A stretch of DNA of 64,000 nt, taken from NCBI GenBank assembly GCA_030844895.1, contig CM061233.1:55233453-55297452 (forward strand). Direction: 5' to 3'. The translations under genes and the position numbers were made by a program. Under the pieces are notes generated by a model, which had not been told where the DNA came from, did no database searches, and saw only the letters and a program-made list of their open reading frames with translations. The DNA is from Ambrosia x helenae (lineage: Eukaryota > Streptophyta > Magnoliopsida > Asterales > Asteraceae). Shown here one piece after another: positions 22,287 through 33,148 of the stretch (positions are counted from its first letter, which is position 1; the number at the start of each line of letters is the position of its first letter).

Positions 22287-23333
22287 TGTCACACCCTCAA
22301 ATTACCACTTGCGGGGTTTTACCGCGAGGCGCATGACAAACCAGGATCCAAGTCAACGATCACAATAAACAACTCTATATGAAAACGTAAATAGACATAA
22401 CATTTAATTTAATAAGCGGAAGCGTTTCAGTAGCATTTAATCAACTATGCTATCATCTCAAAAGTTGTTCAAAATACTTTTATTACAAAACGTGCACTAA
22501 GCCTAGACGCCAATGAAGACCCGTGCGCCTAGTTTCGTTCATTGCTACCTTAGCGACCTGAGAAAAACATGCCAAAAAGATGTCAACATATAATGCTGGT
22601 GAGTTCACAGGTTTGTTCAAAATGTTACCAAAACGTTACCATGTCCATACTATATCAATGTTACCAAGTACGCTAGCTAGGCGTATGTTTCATTACTACT
22701 ACGATTGGAAACCATTACTAGACACGTTTAGCAATGTTCAGCATGTTTAAGCAGCCCGTATGTTCAGCATGATACCAATGTACCTGTTCGAGACAATATG
22801 CACCCGCCCGGCCTCCAAGCCGACGAGTGGGGCAGGTCACGCCCAATAGATCTATCCACATTTCCCCCGTTGTGCATCCCCGCACATTCATGGTTTCCCC
22901 CGGGACTTTCCAAAAGATCGTATAGCAATATAAAGTTAAAACCATAGTATGACATAAGTTACCAAAACCGTTTAGCGCATGTTTTCTCCCCCAAAAGTTA
23001 AAGCAGTAAAAGTGGGGCCGTGAACTCACCTTAATTAGCGTTCTTCAAATACAAGTAAAGATGTTTAGCCCTCGATAATCCCTCTACCGGAGATCTATCA
23101 AAATGTTCACATAAGTGTTCTGACTAATAACCATAAGGTTATCTAGTCCCCGATTGTCCAGATCGTAACCAAGTATGTTTTAAAACGTGTTTAAATGTTT
23201 AACCGACACACTAGACCAACCCGACATCCCGTTGGTGACCCATTACCCTAACTAATCAAGTACACATGGATTACACACAAGGTTCAAGCATAAAACACTT
23301 AGTTTGTATCAAAAATCTCATTTCTGCATCAGA

Positions 23334-23521
23334 ACGGTCGAACCAGTCAGTTTTAAGTCTCCTTCGCACCTTTTTGTCTCCTTCGCCCGTTTTACATCTC
23401 GTTCAACCGTTTGATGCCTCCTTCGCCCGTTTTATCACATTCGTCCAATATAAACCCAGGTTCGACCCTGGATCCCTCCTTCGCACCTTCGACTGGTCGA
23501 AGGAGGCCAGGTTCGCCCCTG
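23334..23521 (-). promoter_or_regulatory. Leader motif cluster in solo LTR
   Basis: About ten copies of the motif in both orientations (CGGTCGAACC 23336, CCTTCGCAC 23361, CCTTCGCCC 23381 and 23420, GGTTCGACC 23460, GGTCGAAGG 23493, GGTTCGCCC 23509), about 0.8-0.95 kb downstream of the TATA box on the minus strand. Confidence 0.65.
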
Positions 23522-24285
23522 TTGTATAATTTTTCCTAAAAACGCTTCAAACACATTCAAAACGACCCGAAACATCATCAAACACAGCAGTCAAGCATGG
23601 ATAACTTATCCCTACAAAACCCCACCGATTTCCCCCGATAATACGTCCGTTTCAGCCATTTCCCAAAATGGTAAGATTATGGAAACATCACTTTCATGCA
23701 TGAATTATTTACCCAATTTGGAAACTTTTGAAATCGATTCATGTTTAGCTTAAAATACTCAGTTTGTCCATTATGCGATCTTTCTTATTCATTCTATTGA
23801 TCATAAATATTCATACATCAAGTATTAATCCAATAAAACCCCCAAATATCAATATATCCAATCTTAACCCTAGACAACAATATTCCATCATTAATAACGA
23901 TCCTATATCATGTTTCTATCATAGATATAGCAGCAAATCAGTGAACAACACATAACACCACATAACACACAATTTACCTATGTTATTCATCATGAAAACC
24001 TATGTTAAATGATCATGTTTTGATTTATAAAGATGTTTAAAAGGTTTTTAATCATGAAAATACCCTTAGAACAGATCCGGACAATTAGGGTTAGATGAAA
24101 ACGAATTAAAATGCTTTTAAAAAGGTTTAGGATTATGAACACACCTTGGATTCTTGTTTAGATGTTGTAGATAGGTTAGATTATGAAAAAGAAGAGCAAA
24201 AACTCCTTCCTTAGCGTTTAAGATCGTTTGAGAGCGTTTTGGGACGGTTAGGGTTTGTGAAATGATGAAAAATGACAAAGGTTGG

Positions 24286-24475
24286 TATTTATACTAATCC
24301 TCCTTCGCCCCAATTCATTGGTCGAAGGTGGTCTCCTTCGCCCCTTTCACAGGGTCGAATGAGCCCTGCTTGGTCGAAGGAAATTCCTCAAATTCCACTT
24401 CCCTGGTTCTCCCACTTACAAGGGTCGAACCAGACACTTTCCTTCTCCTTCGACCACTCGAAGTGGTCGAACCAA
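24286..24475 (-). promoter_or_regulatory. TATA box with upstream motif cluster in solo LTR
   Basis: TATAAATA (rc of 24286-24293) is immediately preceded, on the minus strand, by CCTTCGCCC 24301, GGTCGAAGG 24320, CCTTCGCCC 24333, GGGTCGAATG 24352, GGTCGAAGG 24372, GGTCGAACC 24422, CCTTCGACC 24446 and GGTCGAACC 24466 (plus-strand spelling, approximate starts). Confidence 0.68.
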
Positions 24476-24864
24476 GACTCCTTTTTAACTAGTTTTCCAG
24501 TTTGTCGTGTTTAACGCATTCTAACACATCTTAACACATAACCATGCATCCTTAGTCTATATTTAACACATTTAAGCACAGATAATCATTTACACATCAT
24601 TTAAACACATCTATGTATATAATCCACCATACGACCCATAATCTACACATATACTTAATTAGTTCATGTAATGTCACCAACAACGGAACCCGGTACTAGT
24701 GTATTACCAAAACGACTCCCAATGATCCTCCAGATCATTGTACCCTGGACAATCCTAACTTGACCCGACTCAACTAACCCAGTTAAGTTTGTTTATAAAC
24801 GTTTCTCGCTAAGGTAGACTTAGATGTTACTAATATGTTTAAGCCGAACATGCCGGGTGTCACA

Positions 24865-25300
24865 ACGTAAAACTCGTTTGATAGGAATATGACATCGTGA
24901 GACCGGGAATCACGGGAAGTCGAGAGAGAAGTGGTGGTGGTGTTTGAATGTTTGTTTGAAATGAGAACAAAGTTGCTCCCGTTTGTGTTTATTTGTAAAC
25001 AACGACGGGCCGTGAAGGCCAAGATGGGCCGTGTAGGTTTGAATGTGCATATCTGCCACATTTTCACTAGCCGTGGAAAGTACATTTTTCAGTCTGAACT
25101 CCCTGCTTTTTCAGGGAGTTCAGACTGACCTCGTACCTCGTATAACCACGTCCCGTGGGGGCCTTCACGGCCAGTGGAAATGTGGCTTCGACGTCCCGTT
25201 GTGGCCTCAACGACCCGTCTTTTTCTGGTTTATCGCTTTCCATGGTCCGTAGTGGGGGGTGTTTAGGGTTTTGTATGCGGATATGTCTAAATAATATCAC
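24865..25300. repeat. Foldback sequence with perfect central hairpin
   Basis: The arms CAGTCTGAACTCCCTG (25090-25105) and CAGGGAGTTCAGACTG (25112-25127) are exact reverse complements around a 6-base loop. Outside them GGCCGTGAAGGCC (about 25008) pairs with GGCCTTCACGGCC (about 25160), and a GCCACATTTTCACTAGCC-like stretch also has an inverted partner. Together this makes an imperfect foldback of about 230 bp. No coding signal. Confidence 0.6.
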
Positions 25301-25951
25301 CCTTCATTTAATCAGCTAAAAAGAAAAACATTTTAATTAAAGTTATTATAAAATGATTACGAATAGGAATTGTGTTTTGCCACTAAAGTTTCTCCCGCGT
25401 TATCATAAAAACTTGGTTCTTTAAAAGAGACACCTCGAAGTAAAAAGATTGTGAGTTTCATGGGATTGTGCCATCTCATTTGAAGCATAATCTTATCACT
25501 GTTTGTTCTGTTATGCTTGTCTGGGTTATGAGGTGATGGAGGGAACCGTTAGTGGACGATGGTGGTGGTGGCCACTAAAGCACTTAAAACCTTATGTCAT
25601 TCATTTTTATTCATACAAGTGTATAAACCCCATAATTACTTGTCACTGTCTTCACGAACAAACAAGGCTTTTCACCAACATAATTGATGATAAAAGAAAC
25701 TCAACTAAAACCATCAATCGATCAAAGTATATTGGCTATACAATGTAATTATTAGTTATGACTGATGACGTAACTAGAGTGGGTTCGTAGGTCCAAAACT
25801 ATAGCGGTTCAAGGGGTCGTTAACTTTTCTTGACAGGTGTGTAGATGAGGTGTGATGCTCGTTAGTAAGTCGTGAATTATTCGAGATAGGCTCATTAAAA
25901 GTTAGGGAGCTAAGCTAAGAGTTTAAGGCCGCATCTGACCTAAATGTAGGA
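25301..25951. other. Unassigned DNA, target of the Tat insertion
   Basis: No supported gene. An ORF at 25503-25748 has no recognisable domain. TAGGA at 25947-25951 is the left copy of the gypsy target duplication. Confidence 0.5.
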
Positions 25952-26612
25952 TGATGATGTGGGTCCTAAAACGACCACGTCTAAACCCTTGTCAAGAAAA
26001 TAAAGCAATGTAAAAAGTGTTAAGGTTCGTTGGACTTCTTGGAGCTGAACAGCTAACATAAGGCAGCATGACTGCCATACGGTAGATATGCAGCAGAAAG
26101 TGAACAGTAAAAACATTGGAAATATAAAAGGGTGCTTTGGCTTATTACTATTGGCATAAAACAAAACATCACACAGCTCCAAGCCATGCCTAGGAAATAG
26201 TAAAAGCTGAAAATGCACTAAAAGGGCAAAGTCTCACTGCTGGAAGCAAAAAGAGAGTCAACCATGACCAGGTATAGTAAGGATTCTACCATAAGGGAGT
26301 TCCTGGGCAGATTTCCATTGCCTATATAAGGAGACACTTGGGTATGCATTCTACACACACTTCTCACTACTCCTTTTACTCTCATACTCTCTACTTTATC
26401 ACTCCCAATGAATACATACTTATTCTCACGCCGGAGTCCAAACGCAGGAGACCCCCTACTGCGTTAAGGCTAACGGTGTCTGTTACCTTGTGCAGGTCCA
26501 TTCCAGGAGCTAGAGGATCCCATAAATCATAACCTTAACCTAACATACCTTTAACATATAAACCTAAACATCTCATTACCTCATCCCGGTCATTTTCCTT
26601 GTTGTAGCAACA
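25952..26612 (+). repeat. 5' LTR of Tat element
   Basis: 661 bp, TGATGATGTG...GTAGCAACA. A TATA box (CCTATATAAGG) lies at 26321-26331. It has no TTCGACC cluster, unlike the copia and Tekay LTRs. Confidence 0.93.
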
Positions 26613-26614
26613 AG

Positions 26615-26632
26615 TGGCGCCCACCGTGGGGC
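26615..26632 (+). other. Primer binding site (tRNA-Lys-like)
   Basis: TGGCGCCCACCGTGGGGC begins two bases after the LTR. It is complementary to a tRNA-Lys 3' end with one mismatch, as I recall that tRNA. This form is common in plant Tat-type elements. Confidence 0.75.
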
Positions 26633-26699
26633 TGTCGCTACTTTGAACAAAGTTGTTGAAAGTTCTTCAGTCCCATTTGTTCCTAAGTAACCTTCTTTT

Positions 26700-28473
26700 G
26701 TGATGACCGGTGGAGATAACCACCAAGACGGGGGTCTTCAAGAAACTCCGGCCAGCAGTCACACCTCCGGTGACGCTGCAGGCCATGAAACACCTGGAAC
26801 GGACGGACCACACGTCGAACAGTCTCTAGGAAATATGCTCAATTATCAAACTTCACCAGCCTCAAGGGCTGTTTATTCATCTCCTAGAGATGACGTGTTG
26901 TTACCTATTGAACGAATGGACATCACCCTGGAGGGAGTACGAAGAAACTTCTTGCAACTGCGAGACCTCTTGAATGGTTATGTGTGGGAAGAAAGGTCCA
27001 TGGGTGTGAAAGTCAGGTTGTCTTACGACGAAGAACCTACCGTTACCCTCTCACCTTCTCCTCCGTTATGGGGTACCACTACCTCCCCAACAACCCAACG
27101 TATTTACACGAATTCTCACCCCTAATTGAATAGTCAGGGAGGTATTCTTTCAGGGGAAGGTCCTAGTAGAACCATACTCTCTCCCGGGGTCCAAGAACAC
27201 ACGACAAAACAGTTGTTGGAAGCCACACAAGTGTCTTTGTCGTCCTCAACACCTCTCTCCTTTGCGGAAGCTCTGAGGTCCCTGCCCCTGGCAAGTAGTG
27301 CAGTTGCCACCTCTTTGGCAGGAGCCGGATGTTACGTTGGGGGACCAGTTACTCCTTCAGCTGCAATGTACCTCAACTACTCCCAACCTCAGCACGCACC
27401 TTACATACCGCCATATTTCCCTACATGGCACGGAGGGTACCCATGGCAGTACCCACTTACGCTAAACCAAGTACCGGCAACATCTCTTCCCGGAGGTCAG
27501 GGGTCAAGTATTCCCCAACCCCTAGTTCAAACCTCCACGACGGAAACCCGAACTTAGGCTACCCCCTCTGAGCCATACCGTCCCAAGTCGTTAGATTGTT
27601 TCGCCGAACACATAGCACATTTTGACTTCCCCAACAAGATCAAAATGCCAGCTAACGTGAAGACGTACGACGGGACCGAGGATCCCGACGACCACCTAAA
27701 CGTTTTTTCTGGAGTAGCCACTGTGGAGAAATGGAACAACGCCGAATGTTGCCACATGTTCATGCAGACATTGGTAGGTCTGGCCTGCTTATGGTTTTGT
27801 GGCCTCCCTGCCCGTAGCATCTCCTCCTTTGATGATCTGAGGAGAGGCTTCACCTCGAAATTCAATCCCTGTGAAAATGCACTAAAGATGCTGCTATACT
27901 GTACCAAATCCAACAGGGGGAACATGAGGATCTCCGCAGTTTCATCGAGAGATACAAGAGGGAAGGTTTGCAATATAGTGGAGCCACGGAAAAGATTCGA
28001 GTATCGGGATTCATAGGGGCCATCCGCCCTAAAAAGTTATTGAGAAGGTTTCATGAAGACGTTCCCCAAACCATGGAAGAAGCTCTCACTCGGCAGGATA
28101 CCAGGAAACGGGATCGTGGAAGTTGGAGAGACAGCTCGACAAGCTCCCGAAGAGCCAACTTCCAACCCTACAACGAGAGACGATCTGGAAGACCATTCGA
28201 GTCAAGAAGGAATGAGGAAAGGCGACGGTCTCCCAGACCTGGAAGATATCAAGAAAAATAAAGGCACGTATTCACAGTCCTAACTAAGACCCCTCAGGAG
28301 ATACTCTCCATTGAGGAGGTCAAGTATACGTTCCAACCTCCCAGACCTTGTCCAAGCCCGCCAACAAGAGGGACGCCAGCAAGCACTGTGCTTTCCACAA
28401 CGACACCGGACACCAGACAAACGACTGTTACCAGCTGAAAAAGAGGATAGAATAAGCCGTTAAGTCCGGAGAA
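26700..28473 (+). pseudogene. gag: Tat gag, broken
   Basis: The frame opens at ATG 26700. It has in-frame TAA at 27123-27125 and TAG at 27555-27557, then shifts near 27885. The retrotransposon Gag domain is at about 27640-28060 (YDGTEDPDDHLNVFSG, CHMFMQTLVG, SFIERYKREGL in the shifted frame). An Arg/Ser-rich tail follows, and then a His/Cys-containing knuckle-like motif (HNDTGHQTNDC, about 28395-28430) in another frame, with a TAA about 20 codons later. The protein would form the particle core, but at least two stops and two shifts make it non-functional. Confidence 0.88.
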
Positions 28474-30233
28474 TTGGCTCACCTAATCAAGGACATCAAG
28501 GGAAGGAAAGATGAGTGGAGGAAGGACAAAGAGGTCAACATGATCAGATACGAGGGAACCCAGCAGATCAAGAGAGCTCGAACCGAGCCCTGGAACAAGC
28601 AATACATTTGCCTCCCTCCTGCTCCAGACGAATTGATCATTACCCCTGTAATAGTAGAAGCCGAACTGGATGGCTTCCCAATAGACAGAGTGTATATGGA
28701 TGGTGGTGCCTCATCAGAAGTAATGTACGAACGATGTTTTGAGTCACTAAGCCTAGAATCAAGTCCAAGCTCAAACCGTCAGATGCTTCCCTCGTGGGTT
28801 TCTCAGGGGAACGCGTACATCCCTTGGGGAAACTCACCCTAAACGTCTGTTTCAGAGATGGTGACCTATCCAGGACGGAGGAGCTGACCTTTTTTGTAAT
28901 CAGGTACCCGTCAAGCTACAATGTCCTAATTGGTAGGATGGGCATTGCAACCTTTGATGCGGTAGTTTCAACAACGCATGGTCTCATGAAGCTCCCAAAG
29001 CCCAATGGGATCGCAACCCTGAAGCCGTCGGCTGAAGCCCTTCTAATAGCTTCTGTAGAGGATATGCAAGCTCCCAGAGAGATGAAGGCACCAGCCAGTG
29101 ATCCCGTTCGGGAAGTCAGCATAAACCCTGCCTATCCGGAGCAGACCATAAAAGTAAACAATCTGCTCCCTGATGAGGTTATGTTTGAACTAATCAATCT
29201 TTTGCAGGACAGCCGAGACGTATTTTCTTGGTGTCCCGGAGACATGACTGGGGTCCCAAGAAGTCTGGCAGAACACTCCCTTAACATAGCTCCCTCCTAC
29301 AAACCTGTCGTTCAAAAGAAAAGGAGTCTGGCACCTGCCCGGAGCCAGGCTGCTTGCCAGGAGGTAGAAAAATTGGTGGAAGCAGGGATTTTAAGGGAGG
29401 TACAGTATCACTCGTGGGTGGCTAATCCGGTCATGGTAACCAAACAAGATGGTTCCTGGAGGATGTGCGTAGATTTCAAGGATCTCAACAAAGCTTGCCC
29501 CAAAGACTGCTACCTACTACCCGAGATCGATTGGAAGGTCGACTCCCTCACTGGCTTCCAATACAAGTGCTTCGTGGACGCCTATAAGGGGTATCACTTG
29601 ATTCAAATGAAGCAGGAAGACGAAGAGAAGACAGCCTTCCACACAGATAAAGGAATCTTTTGCTATCGAAAGATGCCCTTTGGCTTGAAGAACGCGGGAG
29701 CTACCTATCAAAGGCTAGTGGATCAGGCCTTCTCGAAACAAATTGGGAGGAATATGGAAGCCTATGTAGATGATGTGGTCATCAAAAGCGAGTCACGGAG
29801 GGCAATGATAAAAGACATCTATGAAACCTTTGACAACCTCCGGGGCATAAACATGAAGCTCAATCCAGTAAAGTGCTCCTTTGGATTCGAGGAAGAGAAG
29901 TTCCTTGGTCACATAGTCGGGAAACAAAGCATCAAAGCAAATCCAAGCAATATCCATGCTGTCCTAGACATGAAGTCACCCTCCACGAAGAAGGAAGTGC
30001 AGAGCCTCAACAGTAAAATAGCTGCCTTGAAACGTTTCTTACCTAAGTCTGCGGAAAAGTCCTTACCTTTCTTTAAAAGACTCAAGAGTTGTATCGACAA
30101 GAAGGACTTCCGTTGGACTAAAGAGGCAGAGGCTGCCTACCTTGAGCTTAAAAAACACATAGCTTCCCTGCCAGATATGGCAGCTCCTAAAAAGGGGGGA
30201 AGTAATAACAGTTTACTTGTCTGCAGGATCTGA
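28474..30233 (+). pseudogene. pol: Tat protease and reverse transcriptase, broken
   Basis: 28474-28750 holds the end of Gag and the protease, with VYMDGGASSEVMYERC as the Asp-X-Gly active-site region. A frameshift near 28750 moves reading to the long frame ending at 30233. That frame contains RT motifs in order: VNPVMV-like start, WRMCVDFKDLNKACPKD, FVDAYKGYHLIQM, MPFGLKNAGATYQRLV, catalytic AYVDDVVIKS, and KFLGHIVGKQSIKANPSN. It ends by a frameshift at a six-G run (30194-30199); the RNase H reading continues in the next frame. Confidence 0.93.
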
Positions 30234-30597
30234 AGCAGTTAGCTTGGTCCTCCTGGTTGACAGAGGAAAGGAGCAAATACCCGTCTACTTTGTCAGCAGA
30301 GCCCTCAAAGACGCTGACATCAATTATGCTCCCATGGAGAAGCTTGTACTGGCACTCGTGCACACTGCTAAGAGGCTAAGACGACATTTCCAAGCTCACC
30401 CAATGAGAGTGATCACTGACCAACCCCTACGTTCCATCCTTGAAAAGCCGGAAAGTTCGGGGAGATTGGCAAAATGGGTTGTTGGCCTTGGGGAGCACAA
30501 GATAGAATACGTGCCTAGGAGGGCTTACAAAGGGCAGGTGTTTGCTGATTTTTTTAACCGAGCTGCCCGTCCTGCAGACGGAAGAAGGGATGAATGA
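30200..30597 (+). pseudogene. Tat RNase H (first, RT-linked)
   Basis: Picks up directly after the G-run shift. Motifs: SAGSEAVSLVLL, IPVYFVSRALKDADINYAPMEKLVLALV, ITDQPLRSILEKPE and LAKWVVGLGEHKIEYVPR, ending at TGA 30597. This is the degenerate RNase H/tether region that follows RT; some catalytic acidic positions are replaced, as is usual in elements carrying a second RNase H. Confidence 0.85.
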
Positions 30598-31084
30598 GGT
30601 CGAGGAAGAACAACCTGACCTCCAAGGGAAGTGGTGCCTTTTCACTGATGGAGCCTCAAGTGTAGAAGGTTCCGGGGCTGGTCTTGTCATTAGAGACCCT
30701 CACGGAACCGAATACACTTATGCCCTCCGTTTGGACTTCCCCTGCACCAAAAATGTTTCTGAATATGAAGCCCTGCTAGCCGGTTTAAGGTTGGCAAGAA
30801 GAATGAAAGTACAAGAGTTGAAAGTGTTTGTCGACTCAAACCTGGTAGTCAAGCAAGTGAATGGAGGATACACCGCTAAGGAACCATCAATGATCAAGTA
30901 CAAAGACAAGGTCAAGGAACTCGTCAAGGATTTCAAAACCTTCACACTAGAGCAAGTATCGAGAACCAAGAACAAGCAAGCAGATGCCCTGAGCAAGTTG
31001 GCTTCCTTAACGTTTGCTCACTTGACAAAGAAAGTTCTGGTTGAGGTGCTTCGAGAACCCTCCATTCATGACAAAGAGGTCTAA
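30572..31084 (+). pseudogene. Tat second RNase H (archaeal type)
   Basis: An RNase HI-like domain in its own frame: LFTDGASSVEGSGAGLVI, SEYEALLAGLRLARRM, VDSNLVVKQVNG, and KNKQADALSKLAS, with the Asp, Glu, Asp and Asp positions of an active RNase H present. It overlaps the end of the first RNase H by 26 bases in another frame and stops at TAA 31084. A second active RNase H is a hallmark of Tat/Ogre elements. A pol frame that was once continuous has been split. Confidence 0.9.
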
Positions 31085-31099
31085 GATATAGTCACGGAA

Positions 31100-32343
31100 A
31101 CAGAATCCACATAGATGACCCCAATTATGTCCTACCTAAAAGAAGGGAAGCTGCCAGATAGCGAGCAAGAAGCAAAACGGTTGGTCATCAAGGCAAGGCA
31201 ATACGTGATTGAAGATGGCAAGCTCTACAAGAAGGGATACCTGGCACCCCTACTCAGGTGTGTTGGACCCAATCAAAGTGACTATCTCATCAGGGAGGTA
31301 CACGAGGGAATATGTGGCATGCATGCTGGGCCCCGCGCCGTGGTATCGAAACTTATGAACCTCGGTTACTATTGGCCAACCATGCACAAAGATGCCTTTG
31401 AAACGATCCGAAAATGTGAAGCGTGTCAGTTGCAAACACTGGTGAAGACCAACCCGAAGCACGATCTTGTACCCATCATCTCTGCCTGGCCCTTCTATAA
31501 GTGGGGCATGGACATAGTGGGTCCTTTCCCACCGGCCCCAGGAAAACTGAAGTTCCTTTTAGTAGCTGTTGACTACTTCACCAAGTGGACGGAGGTCAGG
31601 CCATTGGCCACCATATCGGGCAAGCATGTGGTTAATTTCGTATGGGAGCAGATAATCTGCAGATATGGACTACCTGGAGAAATTGTAACCGACAATGGGA
31701 AACAGTTTGCCAACAAGCCCTTCAGCAGCTGGTGCACGAGCTGGGCATCAAGCAAGTCTTCAGCTCAGTAGCTTACCCCCAGTCCAATGGACAAGTTGAA
31801 CGTATGAACAGGAGCATTGTAGAGGGTATCAAAGCGAGGCTGGGAAGGTATGGCAAAAAATGGGTTGACGAGCTCCCAAGTGTTCTCTAGGCTATCCGAA
31901 CCATGGAGAAAACAAGTCACCAAAAGACACCCTACAGCCTCGTCTTCGGAAGCGAAGCTGTCATACCAGCTGAAATTGGGGTAAGCTCAGGAAGAAGCAC
32001 ATGACGAGATGTGCAGCACAATGATAAGGAGGTCCTGCTTAACCTGGACCTCCTCGAAGAGTCAAGAGATCAAGCCTCTATTAGAGAAGCCAGGTACAAA
32101 AAGAAACTCGAAGCCTACTACAACACGAGGGTTAGAAAAGACGTCTTCAGGCCGGGGGATCTCGTGTTGAGATGCAATGAAGCTAGCAGGCAGCAAAGCG
32201 TAGGAAAGCTAGGTCCCCGATGGGAGGGTCCTTATGTCATCAAGGAAGCCCACAAAGGGGGATCCTACAAGCTAGCTAATCCAAACGGCAACATGGTCCC
32301 AAGGCACTAGAACGACAAGCATTTGAAACGATTCTATGTTTAA
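31100..32343 (+). pseudogene. Tat integrase, broken
   Basis: H2C2 zinc domain (REVHEGICGMHAGP ... CEACQ, about 31290-31435). Catalytic core D at WGMDIVGPFPPAP (about 31505), D at IVTDNGKQF (about 31690), and E at NGQVERMNRSI (about 31790). Breaks: a one-base frameshift near 31725, an in-frame TAG at 31888 where Trp is expected, another frameshift near 31990, and a TAG near 32308 just before the C-terminal residues LKRFYV (stop 32343). The C-terminal DNA-binding part reads FRPGDLVLR and GPRWEGPYVI. Confidence 0.92.
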
Positions 32344-33148
32344 CGGTTGTAATGCTACTATGTATCCCACATGAAATAGCTAATGAATGAATGGACTTTC
32401 TTTTAAAAATAGTTCACTTGTCACTTATCTTATCAAAGGGTGAGCCCCTCCTAACCAGGCTCCATGGGATCCGGCGCTATACCTACCCATGAAACGGGGA
32501 TGAGCTCCTAGGCCACAACTGCTCAACAGGTAACAAGGATAATGACCTTCCTGTATACAGGGTGAGTTCCTAATACAATCCACGACTCCATGGGACAAGT
32601 CCTTTAGATGGAATACCTAGACCCATGAAAGAGGGTGAGCTTCTCACACCAAGACAGCTCATACATGTTCATAACAAGCATCAAAACGAACATTTCACAT
32701 AGATCACCATTGAGAAAGGTTACAAACAAGCTGATAGGATAAGCATTGCATCGGTTCTCTAGCTTAGTAGCCTGGGATGGGTGACTGCAGCATCCACCTC
32801 ATGGCAAAAGGTTAAAGACATTGCAAACACTATAAACGGCAAGCACAAATATTCAACACAACCAAACATTAAACATAAAAGGCATCACCCCTACAGGGGG
32901 AGCATTTCCATAGATTTAAAAGCCCTGAGGCTAGGTACAATAGAGTTTCATTACAAAGACTGCCAAAACATAACACAAAAAACTAAAACATGACTGGATC
33001 ACGGGGTAAGAGAATCTTTGGCTTCATCGGTAGTATCACCTTCACCGGTGAAAGCCAGAGCTTGGTTCCCAACATCTCCTTAAAGCTCCTCGGGTGTCAA
33101 GGCCAGCAAACGGATCATCCTCACCAACAGGAGGGATGGAGTCAATCT
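32344..33148. repeat. Post-pol spacer with degenerate tandem repeat
   Basis: Four copies of a block centred on GGGTGAGC(C/T)CCT with an associated CCATGGGA...CCCATGAAA segment begin at about 32438, 32497, 32561 and 32631 (steps of 59-70 bp). Degenerate tandem repeats in this position are common in Tat elements. The rest (32700-33148) shows no gene. Confidence 0.55.

Larger units (their letters stand above)
22287..24864 (-). mobile_element. Solo LTR of Tekay-like Ty3/gypsy element
   Basis: 2,578 bp, TGTCACACC...GTGTCACA in plus reading, flanked on both sides by ACGTA (22282-22286 and 24865-24869). It is the reverse complement of a diverged copy of the LTRs at 38747-41339 and 47903-50437. There is no internal region, so it was left by LTR-LTR recombination. 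It carries a TATA box (rc of 24286-24293, TATAAATA) with motif clusters on both sides of the transcription start. Confidence 0.93.

Noticed and set aside
25503..25748. ORF of 81 codons in unassigned DNA
   Set aside because: No recognisable motif and no promoter or homologue within the window.
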